From assembly GCF_009914335.1 (NCBI RefSeq), contig NZ_CP043925.1:2480001-2544000 (forward strand): a DNA stretch of 64,000 bases. The letters run 5' to 3'. A program made the position numbers and the translations under genes. Shown here piece by piece: positions 18,399 through 27,962 of this stretch (positions within the stretch are counted from its first letter, which is position 1; each line of letters begins with the position of its first letter). This stretch comes from Proteus columbae. Its GTDB lineage: Bacteria > Pseudomonadota > Gammaproteobacteria > Enterobacterales > Enterobacteriaceae. The notes below the pieces were generated by a model. It had not been told where the DNA came from. It worked only from the letters and a program-made list of their open reading frames with translations, and made no database searches.

Positions 18399-19340
18399 AT
18401 GATAAAGTCACCTCCATTTAAAAAATCATTTTTGCAGCCTAAATATTGGCTGACTTGGTTCGGGATCGGATTACTCTATATTCTGGTTCTCCTTCCTTAT
18501 CCTGTCATTTATTGGCTAGGTACGCGCCTAGGCCGTTTTTCGAAAGTTTTTTTAAAAAAACGCGTCCAAATAGCGGAACGTAATCTTGAGCTCTGTTTTC
18601 CACAGATGCCGAAAAGTGAGCGAGAAGCCTTAGTTAATAAAAATTTTGAATCTGTTGGTATGGGATTATTCGAAACAGGTATGGCGTGGTTTTGGCCAGA
18701 ATGGCGTGTCAAACGTTGGTTTAAAGTCAGCGGGCTTGAAAATATCCAAAAGGTTAAAGACTCAGGACAAGGGATCTTACTTATTGGCATCCATTTTCTA
18801 ACACTTGAACTTGGTGCTAGGATTTTTGGTATTTATAACCCTGGAGTCGGCGTTTACCGCCCTAACGATAATCCCGTTATGGACTGGCTACAAACATGGG
18901 GTCGATTACGTTCTAATAAATTTATGATTGACAGAAAAGATGTCAAAGGCATGATCCGTAGTTTAAAAGCAGGTGAAATTATTTGGTATGCACCTGACCA
19001 TGATTATGGTCCTCGTAAAAGTGTTTTTGTGCCTTTGTTTGCAGTTGATAAAGCGGCAACAACAACGGGAACTTATATTCTGGCAAAAACGAGCAAGCCC
19101 GCATTAATTCCATTTACCCCAAAACGCTTACCTGAAGGCAAGGGTTATGAATTAATTATATCGCCACCTGTTGCTGATTTTCCTATTGATAATGAGGAAA
19201 ATAGCGCGAAGGCGATGAATAAAGTCGTTGAACAAGAGATTTTACGCGCGCCAGACCAATATATGTGGTTACATCGTCGCTTTAAAACTCGTCCAGAAGG
19301 TGACGCTTCTTTATATAACGAAATAAAAAAAGTACACTAA
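18399..19340 (+). CDS. lpxL: Lipid A lauroyl acyltransferase LpxL
   Basis: A 313-residue inner-membrane enzyme that adds the secondary acyl chain to Kdo2-lipid IVA using acyl-ACP. It has an N-terminal membrane helix (about 17-38) and the catalytic H-x4-E motif in [12 protein letters not shown] near residue 134. It follows E. coli LpxL closely (for example [18 protein letters not shown] and [14 protein letters not shown]). LpxP is a close paralogue with a different chain preference and cannot be excluded by sequence alone. A terminator follows. Confidence 0.9.
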   Translation: MIKSPPFKKSFLQPKYWLTWFGIGLLYILVLLPYPVIYWLGTRLGRFSKVFLKKRVQIAERNLELCFPQMPKSEREALVNKNFESVGMGLFETGMAWFWPEWRVKRWFKVSGLENIQKVKDSGQGILLIGIHFLTLELGARIFGIYNPGVGVYRPNDNPVMDWLQTWGRLRSNKFMIDRKDVKGMIRSLKAGEIIWYAPDHDYGPRKSVFVPLFAVDKAATTTGTYILAKTSKPALIPFTPKRLPEGKGYELIISPPVADFPIDNEENSAKAMNKVVEQEILRAPDQYMWLHRRFKTRPEGDASLYNEIKKVH

Positions 19341-19352
19341 GTACACTAACGA

Positions 19353-19392
19353 CAAAGTGGCTGTTTTGAAATAAAACAGCCACTTTGTTATA
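19353..19392 (+). terminator. Terminator of lpxL
   Basis: CAAAGTGGCTGTTTT (19353-19367) pairs perfectly with 19373-19387, followed by TTATATT. Confidence 0.8.
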
Positions 19393-19621
19393 TTATAATG
19401 CACTGAAATAACAATAATAAAATCAATAACAGTGTAAGCTATAAACTCCTGCAAAACACATTATAAGAGCAAGACCTATCGCACTTATTCTGTATCATGG
19501 CTATATTCTTATTCATCATAAAATAAGAAAACCGACTTGTTGTTGCCACGCTCAACATCGCTACGGTTATTGTCAGTCTATTTTCTTGGTTTACTCTCTC
19601 GTTCTCGGCTAAAGGAGTAAC

Positions 19622-20830
19622 ATGGATCTCAAGCCCCGAAATAACTCTTGGAAACGTAATCTCTATATTGTCTGGTTTGGCTGTTTTTTAACTGGCGCCG
19701 GTTTTAGTTTGATCATGCCCTTTCTTCCTTTATATGTAGAAGAATTGGGTATAACCGATCACGAAGAGCTTAACCTTTGGACAGGTGTTGCATTTAGTAT
19801 TACTTTCCTTTTTTCTGCCATTGCAGCACCTTTTTGGGGAAAATTATCAGATAGAAAAGGCCGAAAATTAATGCTGCTACGTTCTGCCCTTGGTATGGCG
19901 ATTGTGATGGTATTAATTGGGTTTGCTCAAAATATATGGCAATTATTAGTACTGCGAGCCTTGCTGGGTATATTAGGTGGCTTTGTTCCGAATGCAAATG
20001 CGTTAATTGCCACTCAAGTTCCAGTTAAAAAAAGCGGCTGGGCATTAGGAACACTTTCAACAGGCGCAGTGAGTGGCGCATTAATAGGTCCTTTAATTGG
20101 CGGTATGCTTGCCGACCTCTATGGTTTACGTCCTGTATTCTTTATTACTTCTGCCGTTTTATTTATTTGCTTTTTAGTCACCCTTTTTTTTGTAAGTGAA
20201 AACTTTACACCTGTTTCTAAAAAAGACGCACTGACCACCAAACAGGTATTCTCATCACTTAAAAATAAAAGACTTGTTGTATGCCTATTTTTCACTACGA
20301 TGATCATTCAAGTAGCAACGGGCTCTGTTACGCCTATTTTGACACTTTATATTCGTGAATTAACAGGTTCAGTTAGCAACCTTGCCTTTATTAGTGGTGT
20401 TGTCGCCTCGGTACCCGGTATTGCTGCACTTATTAGCGCACCTCGTTTTGGTAAATTAGGTGACCGAATTGGTCCTGATAAAGTCCTTCTTTTTACCCTC
20501 GGACTCTCTATTTTTATGTTAATTCCAATGGCACTAGTCAGTAGTTATTGGGAGCTTGGCGCGCTACGTTTTTTACTTGGGGCGGTCAACGCAGCCATGT
20601 TACCTGCGGTACAAACGCTTATTCTTTATAACATTACCCCTGTTATTGCGGGTCGAATTTTCAGCTATAACCAAGCACTAAGAGATGTTGGAAATGTTAC
20701 AGGACCGTTAATGGGGGCTTTTGTCGCTGCAAGCTATGGATTTAGAGCTGTTTTTTATTTCACCGCAGCCGTTGTCTTTTTTAATCTAATTTATTCTTGG
20801 TTAAGCTTTAGAACACCACAAGAAAAGTAG
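19622..20830 (+). CDS. mdtG: Multidrug efflux transporter MdtG (MFS)
   Basis: A 402-residue, twelve-helix proton-coupled drug exporter. It follows E. coli MdtG over its length, with MFS motif A as [19 protein letters not shown] after helix 2 and shared [16 protein letters not shown] and [15 protein letters not shown] precedes the ATG. E. coli mdtG belongs to the marA-soxS-rob regulon; GCACTTATTCTGTATC about 135 bp upstream partly resembles a marbox, but I do not call it. It is a single-gene unit. Confidence 0.93.
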   Translation: MDLKPRNNSWKRNLYIVWFGCFLTGAGFSLIMPFLPLYVEELGITDHEELNLWTGVAFSITFLFSAIAAPFWGKLSDRKGRKLMLLRSALGMAIVMVLIGFAQNIWQLLVLRALLGILGGFVPNANALIATQVPVKKSGWALGTLSTGAVSGALIGPLIGGMLADLYGLRPVFFITSAVLFICFLVTLFFVSENFTPVSKKDALTTKQVFSSLKNKRLVVCLFFTTMIIQVATGSVTPILTLYIRELTGSVSNLAFISGVVASVPGIAALISAPRFGKLGDRIGPDKVLLFTLGLSIFMLIPMALVSSYWELGALRFLLGAVNAAMLPAVQTLILYNITPVIAGRIFSYNQALRDVGNVTGPLMGAFVAASYGFRAVFYFTAAVVFFNLIYSWLSFRTPQEK

Positions 20831-21250
20831 TCAAAAAATCTACAAATTAGATTAGTTAATAGTTTTTTTTCTTCAAAAAATTACACTTTTACATTTAAAG
20901 GCCTAATTGTTATTTTTTTTATTCTATTTTTTGTAATTTATTGTTTATTAAGAATATTCTTGCCACCTATTTGTTAAGACCTATAAAATCTTCTTGTCCT
21001 CTTTTTTCAAAAAATTGCAAGGTTAACTATTGCAAAATGAGATTTTTATCGACTTTTGCACCAAAAAATGGTTTATAAAGTATTAAATATACTTTTAGTC
21101 ACTAAATTCTGACAAAAGTATGTTAAAAATATATTAATTAAATGCAGTGGATATTGATAACAGAATGAAATAATTTTGTTTCGCCACTAGCTGATATTTT
21201 GTTCTTTTTACTTGCAAACGACCTGTAGAGGTTTTTTTTGGGAATTTAAG
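20831..21250. other. AT-rich intergenic region before the peptide transporter
   Basis: These 420 bp are AT-rich with long T-runs after mdtG. They hold the promoter region of the following gene but no motif that I can name with confidence. An in-frame TTG at 21212 is rejected as a start because it lacks a ribosome binding site. Confidence 0.5.
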
Positions 21251-22786
21251 ATGCAATCTACTCACTCAAAATCTAGCCGAACTTTCTTTGGCCACCCATA
21301 TCCATTAAGCTCCCTTTTCTTCACCGAAATGTGGGAACGCTTTTCTTTCTATGGTATTCGCCCATTATTAATTCTATTTATGGCGGCAACCGTTTATGAG
21401 GGTGGCATGGAAATCCCCAGAGAGCAGGCATCTGCTATTGTGGGTATTTTCGCAGGCGGTGTTTATTTAACATCGCTACCAGGAGGTTGGCTGGCTGATA
21501 ACTGGTTAGGCCAGCGCCTAGCTGTATGGTATGGCTCTATCTTTATTGCGTTAGGGCACCTATCCATCGCACTTTCAGCGTTTTGGTCACAAGATCTGTT
21601 CTTTATCGGTTTATTACTGATTGTATTGGGGACAGGGCTATTTAAAACCTGCGTAACTGTGATGGTAGGAACCTTATATAAAAGGGATGATACTCGCCGT
21701 GATGGTGGATTCTCCTTATTTTATATGGGTATCAATATGGGCTCATTTATTGCACCACTCATCACGGGTTTCTTAGTACGTGATTATGGCTGGCATTGGG
21801 GCTTCGGTATCGGTGGGATTGGTATGCTTGTTGCGTTACTGATTTTCCGCTTTTACGCAGTACCTACCATGCGTCGCTTTGATAGCGAAGTCGGTTTAGA
21901 TTCAAGTTGGGATCGCCCAACCGTTGTTCGTCGTAATGTCGGTCAATGGATCTTAGCGTTATCTGTCGTTCTTATAGCAATTGTTGGTCTTATTATTTCT
22001 GGTGTTATTCCTTTTAACCCAGTTGTTGTGGCTAACTTTATGGTCTATGTAATTTCAGGTAGTGTTATCGCTTATTTTATCTATTTATTCCTATTTGCTG
22101 GATTAAGTAGTAGTGACCGTTCTCGCTTATTTGTTTGTTTCCTCTTATTGGTTTCAGCAGCCCTTTTCTGGTCTGCATTCGAACAAAAACCAACATCATT
22201 TAACTTATTTGCCAACGACTACACTGACTTAAACTTTATGGGTTTTGAGATCCCAGCAGTTTGGTTCCAGTCTGTTAACGCCCTGTTTATTATTATTCTT
22301 GCACCTGTATTTAGCTGGTTATGGCCAATGATGGCACGTAAGAATATGAATTTAAGCAGTATGACTAAGTTTGTGATTGGTATTTTATTTGCAGCGGGTG
22401 GCTTTACCGTCATGATGTTTGCATCTGAAAGCGTTATTGCAACAGGACAAGGCGTTTCACCACTTTGGTTAATTGGCAGTATCTTATTACTGACATTAGG
22501 TGAATTATGCTTAAGCCCAATTGGGCTTGCCACAATGACTATTTTAGCGCCAGCTAAAATGCGCGGTCAGGTGATGGGATTATGGTTCTGTGCAAGTGCA
22601 TTAGGTAATTTGGCAGCAGGTTTAATGGGTGGAAATATCCGTCCAGACAAACTGGATGTAATGCCTGATTTCTTCTCTCATGTTTCTATCGCTCTGGTTA
22701 TTTGTGCTGTTGTTCTTGCTGCACTGATTATTCCAGTTCGTAAACTTTTACAAAGTGCAGATAGCAAAGAGAAAGCACAAGCTTAA
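21251..22786 (+). CDS. POT family proton-coupled oligopeptide transporter
   Basis: A 511-residue membrane transporter of the PTR/POT family that takes up di- and tripeptides with protons. The first helix carries ERFSFYG, matching the family E-x-x-E-R-F-x-Y-Y proton-coupling motif, and GTGLFKTCVTVMVG and FYMGINMGSF match the PTR signatures. About fourteen helices are expected. It is not an obvious orthologue of any one of E. coli DtpA-D, so no symbol is given. I start at the ATG at 21251, which fits the family N-terminus. Confidence 0.9.
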   Translation: MQSTHSKSSRTFFGHPYPLSSLFFTEMWERFSFYGIRPLLILFMAATVYEGGMEIPREQASAIVGIFAGGVYLTSLPGGWLADNWLGQRLAVWYGSIFIALGHLSIALSAFWSQDLFFIGLLLIVLGTGLFKTCVTVMVGTLYKRDDTRRDGGFSLFYMGINMGSFIAPLITGFLVRDYGWHWGFGIGGIGMLVALLIFRFYAVPTMRRFDSEVGLDSSWDRPTVVRRNVGQWILALSVVLIAIVGLIISGVIPFNPVVVANFMVYVISGSVIAYFIYLFLFAGLSSSDRSRLFVCFLLLVSAALFWSAFEQKPTSFNLFANDYTDLNFMGFEIPAVWFQSVNALFIIILAPVFSWLWPMMARKNMNLSSMTKFVIGILFAAGGFTVMMFASESVIATGQGVSPLWLIGSILLLTLGELCLSPIGLATMTILAPAKMRGQVMGLWFCASALGNLAAGLMGGNIRPDKLDVMPDFFSHVSIALVICAVVLAALIIPVRKLLQSADSKEKAQA

Positions 22787-22804
22787 TCTAATGCGTTAAT
22801 TATT

Positions 22805-22841
22805 AAAGCCATGCCTAATTACTTAGGCATGGCTTTTTGCT
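22805..22841 (+). terminator. Terminator of the peptide transporter gene
   Basis: AAAGCCATGCCTAA pairs with TTAGGCATGGCTTT around a 4-nt loop, followed by a T-run. Confidence 0.9.
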
Positions 22842-22949
22842 TTTATATCCTACAATTTGTAACACTGTTTTTAAGTATTGCACCCAATATTTAAAACACT
22901 TAATCTCATTACCTTCTATTCATTGGCAGTTTATCACTAAGGTAATACG

Positions 22950-23729
22950 ATGACAGTTCTTCCTATTTATTATGTTAATGCTTTTTCCTCTCTGCCTTTT
23001 TCAGGAAATCCCGCAGCTGTCATTTTGTTAGACGAGTGGTTACCTGATGACACCTTAATTACACTTGCTAGTGAGATTAATTTACCTGAAACCGCTTTTT
23101 TAGTTGGTGATCATATTCGTTGGTTTACACCTAAAATTGAAGTTCCTCTTTGTGGACACGCAACATTAGCCACAGCTTTTGTACTAAAAACGATAAAACA
23201 GTCTCCTAATAAGCTCTTTAAATTCCAATCTCTTTCAGGTGAGCTCACTATTTCTTGCCAAGGCTCTCTCTTTACACTTAATTTTCCAGCTATATCCGCG
23301 ACATTAAATAACGATATAAAATCAGCGCTTGAAGAAAAATTAGTATTACAAATAGATGAAGTTTGGCAAGCGCGCGATCGTTATGTTTGCTTTTTATCTG
23401 ATCCAGAAACCGTCATTAACTACCAACCGGATTTCACTCAAATCGCACAGTTGCCTTTACCTGGCGTTATTATCACATCTAAAGGTAATGCTCCTTTTGA
23501 CTTTATTTCTCGCTTCTTTGCACCCGTGAAAGGCGTGAATGAAGATCCTGTTACAGGCACATCGCATTGTGTATTAGCACCAATTTGGGGTAATAAACTC
23601 AATAAAACACAGTTACAAGCAAGACAAGTTTCAGAACGAGGTGGAAATATCGATTGTGAATTAAAAGATAATCGAGTTTTACTAACAGGAGATGCTGCAC
23701 TCTTTTTAACTGGTGAAATAACCTTTTAA
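22950..23729 (+). CDS. PhzF family isomerase-like protein
   Basis: A 259-residue protein of the PhzF/diaminopimelate-epimerase fold. It has the family glutamate in LPETAFL (Glu47), the CGHATLA loop at about residues 70-76, and DPVTGTSHC in the second lobe. Family members isomerise small acids, as in phenazine synthesis, but E. coli YddE and most relatives have no known substrate. It is somewhat shorter than YddE. AAGGTAA precedes the ATG. It stands alone, with no phenazine genes nearby. Confidence 0.85.
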   Translation: MTVLPIYYVNAFSSLPFSGNPAAVILLDEWLPDDTLITLASEINLPETAFLVGDHIRWFTPKIEVPLCGHATLATAFVLKTIKQSPNKLFKFQSLSGELTISCQGSLFTLNFPAISATLNNDIKSALEEKLVLQIDEVWQARDRYVCFLSDPETVINYQPDFTQIAQLPLPGVIITSKGNAPFDFISRFFAPVKGVNEDPVTGTSHCVLAPIWGNKLNKTQLQARQVSERGGNIDCELKDNRVLLTGDAALFLTGEITF

Positions 23730-23835
23730 TTACAGACGGCATAATCAGCCATTCATCTACTTTGCTTTCAATTTACTCTATTTTATACTGTGAGGAATTT
23801 CTCCCTACAGTATAAAAGAAGAAGGCTTTATTGTT

Positions 23836-24246
23836 ATGTCCATCTCTGACTTATCTCCTGAGCTACAAGATAAAATTAAAAATTCAGTCACTCGTGTATC
23901 TAAAGTCATATTCCCCACCACGACTAATCATCACTCAACACTCTTTGGTGGTACTGCATTAGCTTGGATGGATGAAGTTTCATTTATTACCGCCACCCGC
24001 TTTAGCCGTAAACGCCTAGTGACGGTTTCAACTGAAAAAATAAATTTTAACCACCCTATTCCATCGGGTACGATTATTGAATTAGTGGGTGAAGTTATTC
24101 GTGTTGGACGTACAAGTTTGACGGTAAATGTTTCTATTTTTCTTGAAGATATGTATGCAGAAGGCCGTGAAGAAGTTATCCATGGTCAGTTTAATTTCGT
24201 TGCGGTTGATCATGACGGTAAACCAACGCCATTATTCGATAAATAG
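23836..24246 (+). CDS. Acyl-CoA thioesterase (hotdog fold)
   Basis: A 136-residue cytosolic hotdog thioesterase of the acyl-CoA hydrolase family that cleaves acyl-CoA to acid and CoA. The helix-associated signature HHSTLFGGTALAWMDEVSF (about residues 34-52) carries the catalytic aspartate. It resembles YciA-type and cytosolic acyl-CoA hydrolases, and substrate length cannot be read from sequence. It stands alone, about 100 bp after the PhzF-like gene and in the same direction. Confidence 0.88.
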   Translation: MSISDLSPELQDKIKNSVTRVSKVIFPTTTNHHSTLFGGTALAWMDEVSFITATRFSRKRLVTVSTEKINFNHPIPSGTIIELVGEVIRVGRTSLTVNVSIFLEDMYAEGREEVIHGQFNFVAVDHDGKPTPLFDK

Positions 24247-24435
24247 CATCTTATAGAGAGATTTGTCATACTTTGTATCTCTATTAATTAAAAACTGTAT
24301 TATTTTATTATGTGATTTATTATTTTGAATAATAACAAAGCATTAAGAACATTAATTTAAATGGATATTTTTCAATCAATATAAAATATCCAATAAAATC
24401 AATAGATAATAAGATTACTAACATGTAAGACAAGA

Positions 24436-24460
24436 GTTATCCACAGTTAATGTGGATAAC
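24436..24460. repeat. Inverted pair of perfect DnaA boxes
   Basis: TTATCCACA (24437-24445) and its complement TGTGGATAA (24451-24459) face each other across 5 bp, with one more flanking pair giving 10 bp arms. Both match the strict DnaA box. It lies between convergent genes, so it could also simply be a hairpin terminator, though no U-run follows. Confidence 0.7.
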
Positions 24461-24476
24461 TGATTAAGTTCAAAAA

Positions 24477-24794
24477 TCAGAGAACACAGATTTTTGTTAC
24501 TGCAAATTCAATCTGACAAATGGTCAGTTTCCTTCCTACAGTTGCACTTTCAGCAATAACAATATCCGCAGATTGTGAATACTGTCGCCCCACTTCAAGC
24601 GCTAACTCAATAGTGGGCTCAATCAGTAATATCACCCCAATCTGTTTAATATCAACAGGAAAGTCTGCAAGTGATCTAAGTTGTACCACTTGTTTTATCT
24701 TACTTTTAGCAATCTCTTGTGCTTTTTCTGTTGCGACCTGATTAACTCTTGTTTGTTTTTCAAAAGCGCCACCACCCGAATGAAGAAAGATCAT
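24477..24794 (-). CDS. Hypothetical protein, 105 residues
   Basis: The frame has coding-like codons but no clear ribosome binding site at its first ATG; a TATAATG lies a few bases upstream. The middle (about 50-90) alternates hydrophobic strands and a helix (IGVILLIEPTIELALEVGRQ), faintly like a bacterial microcompartment domain, which I do not claim. No signal peptide. It could be a fragment of a longer lost gene. The antisense frame inside it is less convincing. Confidence 0.4.
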   Translation of the reverse strand: MIFLHSGGGAFEKQTRVNQVATEKAQEIAKSKIKQVVQLRSLADFPVDIKQIGVILLIEPTIELALEVGRQYSQSADIVIAESATVGRKLTICQIEFAVTKICVL

Positions 24795-24927
24795 AATTTA
24801 CTCATTATAGAAAACAAAGGCTGTTACCTTTATTATTCAAATCCAAGCCATAAAAGCCAGCAGATAGATAAAAAAGAAACAGCCTTATCTCTATTTTTCA
24901 TTCTATTGAGCACAATATAAAAGTGCT

Positions 24928-26670
24928 TTACCAACCATAAGAAACACCTCCGCCGACAACACCGCGATCTTCTGTATTCCATGAAGCAGAGACACGAATA
25001 ATGGCACTTTCTGTTATTTGATACTGAGCACCTGTTGCAAGGGCATTAGCATCGCGATAATTACCCACACCCACTCCTAAACTAAAAGTATGATTAGTCA
25101 CATAAGGAATATTGGCCATTGCCGCAACAGAGGCAATACCTGCACTTGCCCTTTTGTCAGCTTTATCTATTTTGTTATCCATATTATTGAGCGCAACATC
25201 ATTATCAATAAAGATATTCTTAATCTTATTGTTGATATATTCATTCGCAATAGAAATAGAGTCTTTTTTTGACGAATCAATGTATTCTCTTAGGGACTCA
25301 TCTCTTTCATTGATAACAGTATTGGTGATATTGATATATTCATTTCCTTTTTGAGTAATATATTTTTCACGCTCTTTTGTAATTTTTTCGTTATTTCTAT
25401 TTATTGCACCCTCAATACCTGAGGAAATTTTACTGATTTCTATATCAGTATAATTATTGGCATTTTTTTCAGATTTTATAACTCGCCCTTCTGTCAATGA
25501 TGTTATTTCATCTCGGGTATTCTTGATATGGTCTACTGTTTTTTCATGATGTTCATTGACTTTAAAATCAGTGTATTCTTTACCACTATTCTCAACTTCA
25601 ACAATTCTATTATTGGTATATTCTTTAATATTATTTTCAGACTTGGTAATTTTATCATTGGTATTTTTCTCAATATTACCTTTCATTTCATCCACTCGAT
25701 TATTAGTATAATCTTCAACGCCTGATTTTATTTCATCATATTTATTTTCACTATAGATATGAAATTCGTTTTTTACTTCATTGATATAATTAATCGTATT
25801 CTCTTGATGTTTTTCTATTTTACTATCAGTATATTGATTTGCTTTCTTCTCTGCACTATTGGCTAATTCATTTGCTTTTGTTTCACTTCTTTTTAGTACC
25901 TCCTCATTTGCTTTAGCAATATCGCCTTTTATTATTTTATTGTTATCATTTATTTGATTATTTGTCTCTTTAAGAATGCGATCTTTTTCTTGCTCAATTC
26001 TATTATAAATATTCTGATTATTGTCATTAATACGTTTATCTGCTTCAATAAGAATATTATCTTTTTCTTTTCTTAATTGAGAAACATTAACAGCATCATT
26101 ATCTTCTGTACCTGCTGCTACATTAATAATTTGTCGCTGATTTTTATCACTGCCAATTGATAATGTATTATTGCGATTATTACTACTGTTATCGCCCAAT
26201 ATAATTGCATTACTTGCTGATCCTGAAGATTTGCTACCAATAATAACTGAATTATCTGCATTATCAGAAAGGCGACTGCCACTACCTAAAATAACCCCAT
26301 TTTCAGCATTATTTATTGCCCCTTTCCCTATACTAATTGAATCTTTATTTTCACTATAAGCTTGAGAGCCAATAGAAAGAGAACCGTCACCGATTGCCAT
26401 TGCACCACTTCCCAATGACATCGCATTATCTCCTATTGCTGTACTTTTATGACCTATTGCCGTTGCATTTTTACCTTCTGCTCCCGCATTAGCGCCAATT
26501 GCGGTTGATTGGTCTGAATGTGCCCATGTATTATATCCAACCGCGGTCGATTCATTACCATCAGCTTTACTATTTCCACCTAATAACGTGGTATTATTGG
26601 CATAGGAAGAAGTAGATGAAAATAATATAATAACTAATAGTTTTATCTTAAAATTTATATTACAAGCCAT
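24928..26670 (-). CDS. Trimeric autotransporter adhesin (YadA-like)
   Basis: A 580-residue outer-membrane adhesin that secretes its own passenger as a trimer. A signal peptide (1-25) is followed by a YadA-type head of 14-15 residue repeats (AIGANA, AIGHKS, AIGDNA; about 35-180), a neck (INVAAGTEDNDAVNVSQL, about 187-204), a long coiled-coil stalk (about 205-505) and a C-terminal anchor of four beta strands ending in aromatic YGW. The stalk repeats units such as EYTNNRIVEVEN. Proteus mirabilis has two known members, AipA and TaaP; I cannot assign this to either. The gene is monocistronic. Confidence 0.93.
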   Translation of the reverse strand: MACNINFKIKLLVIILFSSTSSYANNTTLLGGNSKADGNESTAVGYNTWAHSDQSTAIGANAGAEGKNATAIGHKSTAIGDNAMSLGSGAMAIGDGSLSIGSQAYSENKDSISIGKGAINNAENGVILGSGSRLSDNADNSVIIGSKSSGSASNAIILGDNSSNNRNNTLSIGSDKNQRQIINVAAGTEDNDAVNVSQLRKEKDNILIEADKRINDNNQNIYNRIEQEKDRILKETNNQINDNNKIIKGDIAKANEEVLKRSETKANELANSAEKKANQYTDSKIEKHQENTINYINEVKNEFHIYSENKYDEIKSGVEDYTNNRVDEMKGNIEKNTNDKITKSENNIKEYTNNRIVEVENSGKEYTDFKVNEHHEKTVDHIKNTRDEITSLTEGRVIKSEKNANNYTDIEISKISSGIEGAINRNNEKITKEREKYITQKGNEYINITNTVINERDESLREYIDSSKKDSISIANEYINNKIKNIFIDNDVALNNMDNKIDKADKRASAGIASVAAMANIPYVTNHTFSLGVGVGNYRDANALATGAQYQITESAIIRVSASWNTEDRGVVGGGVSYGW

Positions 26671-27039
26671 ACCTATATCACTCCAAAATTAATAAACTCA
26701 CATATAGAGTAATATGTATTTTATTTTTTACACATTATATATCTTATAAAATAACTTAATAACTCTTGACGATTCTATTAAATATAAATAGTAACATCAT
26801 TAGATAATTTTAAATTTAATAAAAAAACAAATAACTAATTTTTATTTTTAAAATAAAATCAATCACTAAAGAAAAATCATAAATAATGAAAAATAAAAAT
26901 AAACATGAAAAATTAAAATAATAAGTATTTTAATGAAATTAAAATATTCTGGAATTTGAGATAGAGATCAAATAAAAAAACAACGTTATTTTTTATCTTT
27001 TAGTGATATAATTAATTTATATTAAAATAGTATCTAAGT
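26671..27039. other. AT-rich upstream region of the adhesin gene
   Basis: Very AT-rich DNA, carrying the promoter of the minus-strand adhesin gene. I see no gene, tRNA or strong dyad in it. Confidence 0.5.
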
Positions 27040-27076
27040 AAAAACCCCTAAACATAGTTACGTTTAGGGATTTTGC
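27040..27076 (-). terminator. Terminator of the CatB-like gene
   Basis: On the minus strand TCCCTAAACG and TGTTTAGGGG pair around a short loop and are followed by TTTTTA. T-rich sequence lies on both sides. Confidence 0.75.
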
Positions 27077-27077
27077 T

Positions 27078-27707
27078 TTACTCAATAAATTTCGCTTCTG
27101 CAATTAATAATTTATCAATTGATGATTGGCATAAATAAGGCCTCAGAGCATCAAATTTCTTTTCTGACCATTGGTAAATTTTTAAAGATAAAAGTTGCTC
27201 AATAACCTTTGGCTCAAAACGATATTTAAGATGTCGTGCGGGTGTTCCTCCAACAATGCTATAAGGTTCAACATCTTTGGAAACAACGCTATTAGCCGCA
27301 ACAATAGCACCTTCTCCAACCGTCACACCAGGCATTATCATTGCACGCATTCCTATCCATGCACCATCATGAATATGAGTATCACCTTTACCAATATATG
27401 CCTCTTCAATTTTATCCATAAAAGGATAAAGAGAGAACCAATCCATACGATGTGTATGGTTTCCTCCCATTAATATGACGGCTTGCGCACCAATACAGAC
27501 ATAATCGCCAACATATAATTTATCAATTTCCCACAATGGTTCCCATTGCAGGCTAACTTCATCACCATAAAGATAGCGAACAACAGAGGTTTCAAAACCC
27601 TCATCCCAACAATCACTGTAATAGCTGTGTTGTCCTTTGATGATAATATTTTTATTTTTAACCGTTTCGTGTAGGTATTCTACACGCGACCAATGTTTAT
27701 TTTTCAT
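27078..27707 (-). CDS. CatB/Vat-type xenobiotic O-acetyltransferase
   Basis: A 209-residue left-handed beta-helix acetyltransferase using acetyl-CoA. It has hexapeptide repeats (IGAQAVI, IHDGAWIGMRAMIMPGVTVG) and the catalytic histidine region GGNHTHRMDWFS at about residues 81-92. The C-terminal IVGGTPARHLKYRF matches CatB chloramphenicol acetyltransferases. Whether this enzyme acts on chloramphenicol is not shown by the sequence, as many chromosomal relatives do not give resistance. It stands alone, with its own terminator. Confidence 0.85.
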   Translation of the reverse strand: MKNKHWSRVEYLHETVKNKNIIIKGQHSYYSDCWDEGFETSVVRYLYGDEVSLQWEPLWEIDKLYVGDYVCIGAQAVILMGGNHTHRMDWFSLYPFMDKIEEAYIGKGDTHIHDGAWIGMRAMIMPGVTVGEGAIVAANSVVSKDVEPYSIVGGTPARHLKYRFEPKVIEQLLSLKIYQWSEKKFDALRPYLCQSSIDKLLIAEAKFIE

Positions 27708-27906
27708 AATATGACTCGCAATAAATTAATGAGTCATCAAAGAATGCTTAATTCTCTGATGATGTGTTCGCATTCAAAACACATCGTCTTAAGCAATCCT
27801 TGGTTGAAGCAATAAGGGATTTTTTTTCATCTTATTTACGACCAATTATTACAACGCAATTCAATTATGCTTGCTATTTATGCGCATCATCATAACGGTT
27901 ATTAAA

Positions 27907-27955
27907 GAAAAAGCCACGGTTCCCCTGAATAACACACTGTTATTCCCCGTGGCTT
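27907..27955 (-). terminator. Terminator of the flavin oxidoreductase gene
   Basis: AGCCACGG and CCGTGGCT (outer) and GAATAACA and TGTTATTC (inner) form a long hairpin. On the minus strand it is followed by TTTTTC. Confidence 0.85.
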
Positions 27956-27962
27956 GGTATCA

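Noticed and set aside
24436..24460. Chromosomal replication origin
   Set aside because: There are only two DnaA boxes, no AT-rich unwinding element, and none of dnaA, gidA or mnmG nearby.
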